Below are positions 5,633-6,433 of a stretch of DNA of 6,433 nucleotides, piece by piece. The notes below the pieces were generated by a model that did no database searches, had not been told where the DNA came from, and saw nothing but the letters and a program-made list of their open reading frames with translations. The DNA comes from Coriobacteriia bacterium (GTDB taxonomy: Bacteria > Actinomycetota > Coriobacteriia > Anaerosomatales > SLCP01): positions 1 to 6,433 of the forward strand of contig SKKZ01000095.1 of the NCBI GenBank assembly GCA_007123455.1, written 5' to 3'. Numbering within the stretch: the first letter of the stretch is position 1; every line of letters begins with the position of its first letter. A program made the position numbers and the translations under genes.

Positions 5633-6138
5633 TACGCCCAGCCCAGACCAGTCGCGATATGCATCCCGATCGCCAGGTAGAAGGTCACGGCCGCACCGAC
5701 GTGCAATGCGCGCCACTCGCGCATGCCGCCTTTGAGAAGACGGTATCGGATCAGGAACCCCGTAATCACCGATAGCACCATAGCCGCGTACAGCACGATT
5801 CCCGTGCCGAGGTCGGGATAGAACTCCGCAGGCCTCGTCACATGCTGTATGAAGTGCATTGACACGAGACCCGCTGCCAACAACCCGCCGTATACATGCA
5901 CTCCGAGCATAGTCGTGCGCATGTTCCCGCCCCGCCGCTTCAGCACGTAGAAGACAGGTGTGAACACGGCCACGAACAGCGCCCCGGCCCATGAAAGCCA
6001 GTGGTGGAAGAGCCACGGACCGACGAGGAAATGGATGTCGATCAAACGCGTGCCTATCCCCACCATGAGAGCTATCACAACGCCGACAATAAGCAGGGCG
6101 ACGACAGGCGAGTCGGGTTTCGAATCATTGGCTTCCAT
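5632..6138 (-). CDS. Predicted b-type heme membrane protein (two H-x13-H pairs)
   Basis: A 168-residue integral membrane protein with five hydrophobic segments at about 12-30, 41-65, 79-99, 112-131 and 145-165. Histidines are placed as in membrane b-type cytochromes: H81 and H95 are separated by 13 residues in helix 3, and H146 and H160 likewise in helix 5. Two hemes stacked across the bilayer between these helices are therefore plausible. H45 and H46 lie at the start of helix 2, H36 just before it and H99 at the end of helix 3. RYRLLKGGMREWRALH (131-146) is a basic cytoplasmic loop. The arrangement recalls cytochrome b561 / ferric reductase-like transmembrane modules, but there is no flavin or NAD(P) domain, so it would need an electron donor. 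ATG 6138 follows GAGAGGAG (6146-6153) by 7 bases. It lies 76 bases downstream of the ATPase gene. Heme binding is inferred from spacing only. Confidence 0.75.
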   Translation of the reverse strand: MEANDSKPDSPVVALLIVGVVIALMVGIGTRLIDIHFLVGPWLFHHWLSWAGALFVAVFTPVFYVLKRRGGNMRTTMLGVHVYGGLLAAGLVSMHFIQHVTRPAEFYPDLGTGIVLYAAMVLSVITGFLIRYRLLKGGMREWRALHVGAAVTFYLAIGMHIATGLGWA

Positions 6139-6214
6139 GCGTGCACTCCTCTCTCAGAGCGTTCCGCAGTCGGCATGGCCGGCTTGAGGCATCATGGTCA
6201 CATCGAGGCTTGTC

Positions 6215-6433
6215 CTAGAGTTCGATCCGTCTGAGCAGCTGAGCGTTGAGGGCCACGATCACCGTGCTTGCGGACATGAGAACCGCACCCAGGGCGGGCG
6301 TGAGGAGAATACCCCAGGCAGCGAGTACGCCCGCCGCCAGCGGAATGGCGAAGATATTGTAGCCGGCAGCCCACCACAGATTCTGCAGCATCTTGCGGTA
6401 CGTGCCGCGGGACAGTGTGATGATCTTGGGGAT
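6215..6433 (-). CDS. copB: CopB-type heavy-metal P-type ATPase, C-terminal end (partial)
   Basis: The last 72 residues of a P1B-type ATPase whose remaining roughly 600 or more residues lie beyond the window edge. The visible part covers the final hinge (IPKIITLSRGTYRKM) and the last two membrane helices. Helix 7 contains NLWWAAGYNIFAIP (18-31), fitting the N-x6-YN-x4-P pattern, and helix 8 contains PALGAVLMSAST (46-57), fitting P-x6-MSxST. Both patterns are described for the P1B-3 (CopB) subgroup rather than for CopA, which favours copper, possibly silver, export from the cytoplasm. The CPx motif in helix 6 and the metal-binding N-terminus cannot be seen, so substrate assignment rests on these two helices. 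It ends in LRRIEL and TAG, with the heme membrane protein gene next on the same strand. Confidence 0.85.
   Translation of the reverse strand: MPKIITLSRGTYRKMLQNLWWAAGYNIFAIPLAAGVLAAWGILLTPALGAVLMSASTVIVALNAQLLRRIEL

Noticed and set aside
4756..5775. 339-codon open frame on the plus strand
   Set aside because: It runs antisense across three minus-strand genes and two gaps, and its start has no ribosome binding site. Parts look like the mirror of helical coding sequence.

Overview
The window is GC-rich and densely coding. It carries ten protein genes, strong purine-rich ribosome binding sites and frequent GTG starts. Nothing in it fixes the taxon. An F420/NADP oxidoreductase-like gene, a DUF2254 membrane protein and a desulforedoxin-like protein together suggest a high-GC bacterium with anaerobic or microaerobic metabolism, perhaps a deep-branching actinobacterium. 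That is inference only. No RNA gene, insertion sequence, CRISPR array or long repeat was seen, and no gene-free stretch exceeds 150 bases.

Left half, plus strand (1-4244): a geranylgeranyl-reductase-like FAD oxidoreductase overlaps by 4 bases (ATGA) with a stand-alone cyclic-nucleotide-binding domain protein. A 204-residue Rossmann protein of the F420-dependent NADP oxidoreductase type follows 37 bases later. After a 121-base gap come a 96-residue coiled-coil protein resembling the sll1863 stress proteins and a four-helix DUF2254 membrane protein.

Right half, minus strand (read from 6433 down to 4241): the C-terminal end of a CopB-type (P1B-3) heavy-metal ATPase, cut by the window edge, is followed by a five-helix membrane protein with two H-x13-H heme-ligand pairs. 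Next is a 52-residue, eight-cysteine protein with a desulforedoxin-like core. After it come a two-helix membrane protein of unknown function and a GlsB/YeaQ-type small membrane protein. The two halves converge on a shared CTAG tetranucleotide (4241-4244) that supplies both stop codons, leaving no room for a conventional terminator between them.

Working picture (inference): the left genes pair a flavin reductase with a nucleotide-sensing domain and a nicotinamide/F420 redox enzyme. The right genes look like a metal and redox stress set: metal export, membrane heme electron transfer, a small thiolate metal protein and envelope stress proteins. The most unusual items are the desulforedoxin-like protein with four extra cysteines and the coupled flavoenzyme/cyclic-nucleotide-binding pair.
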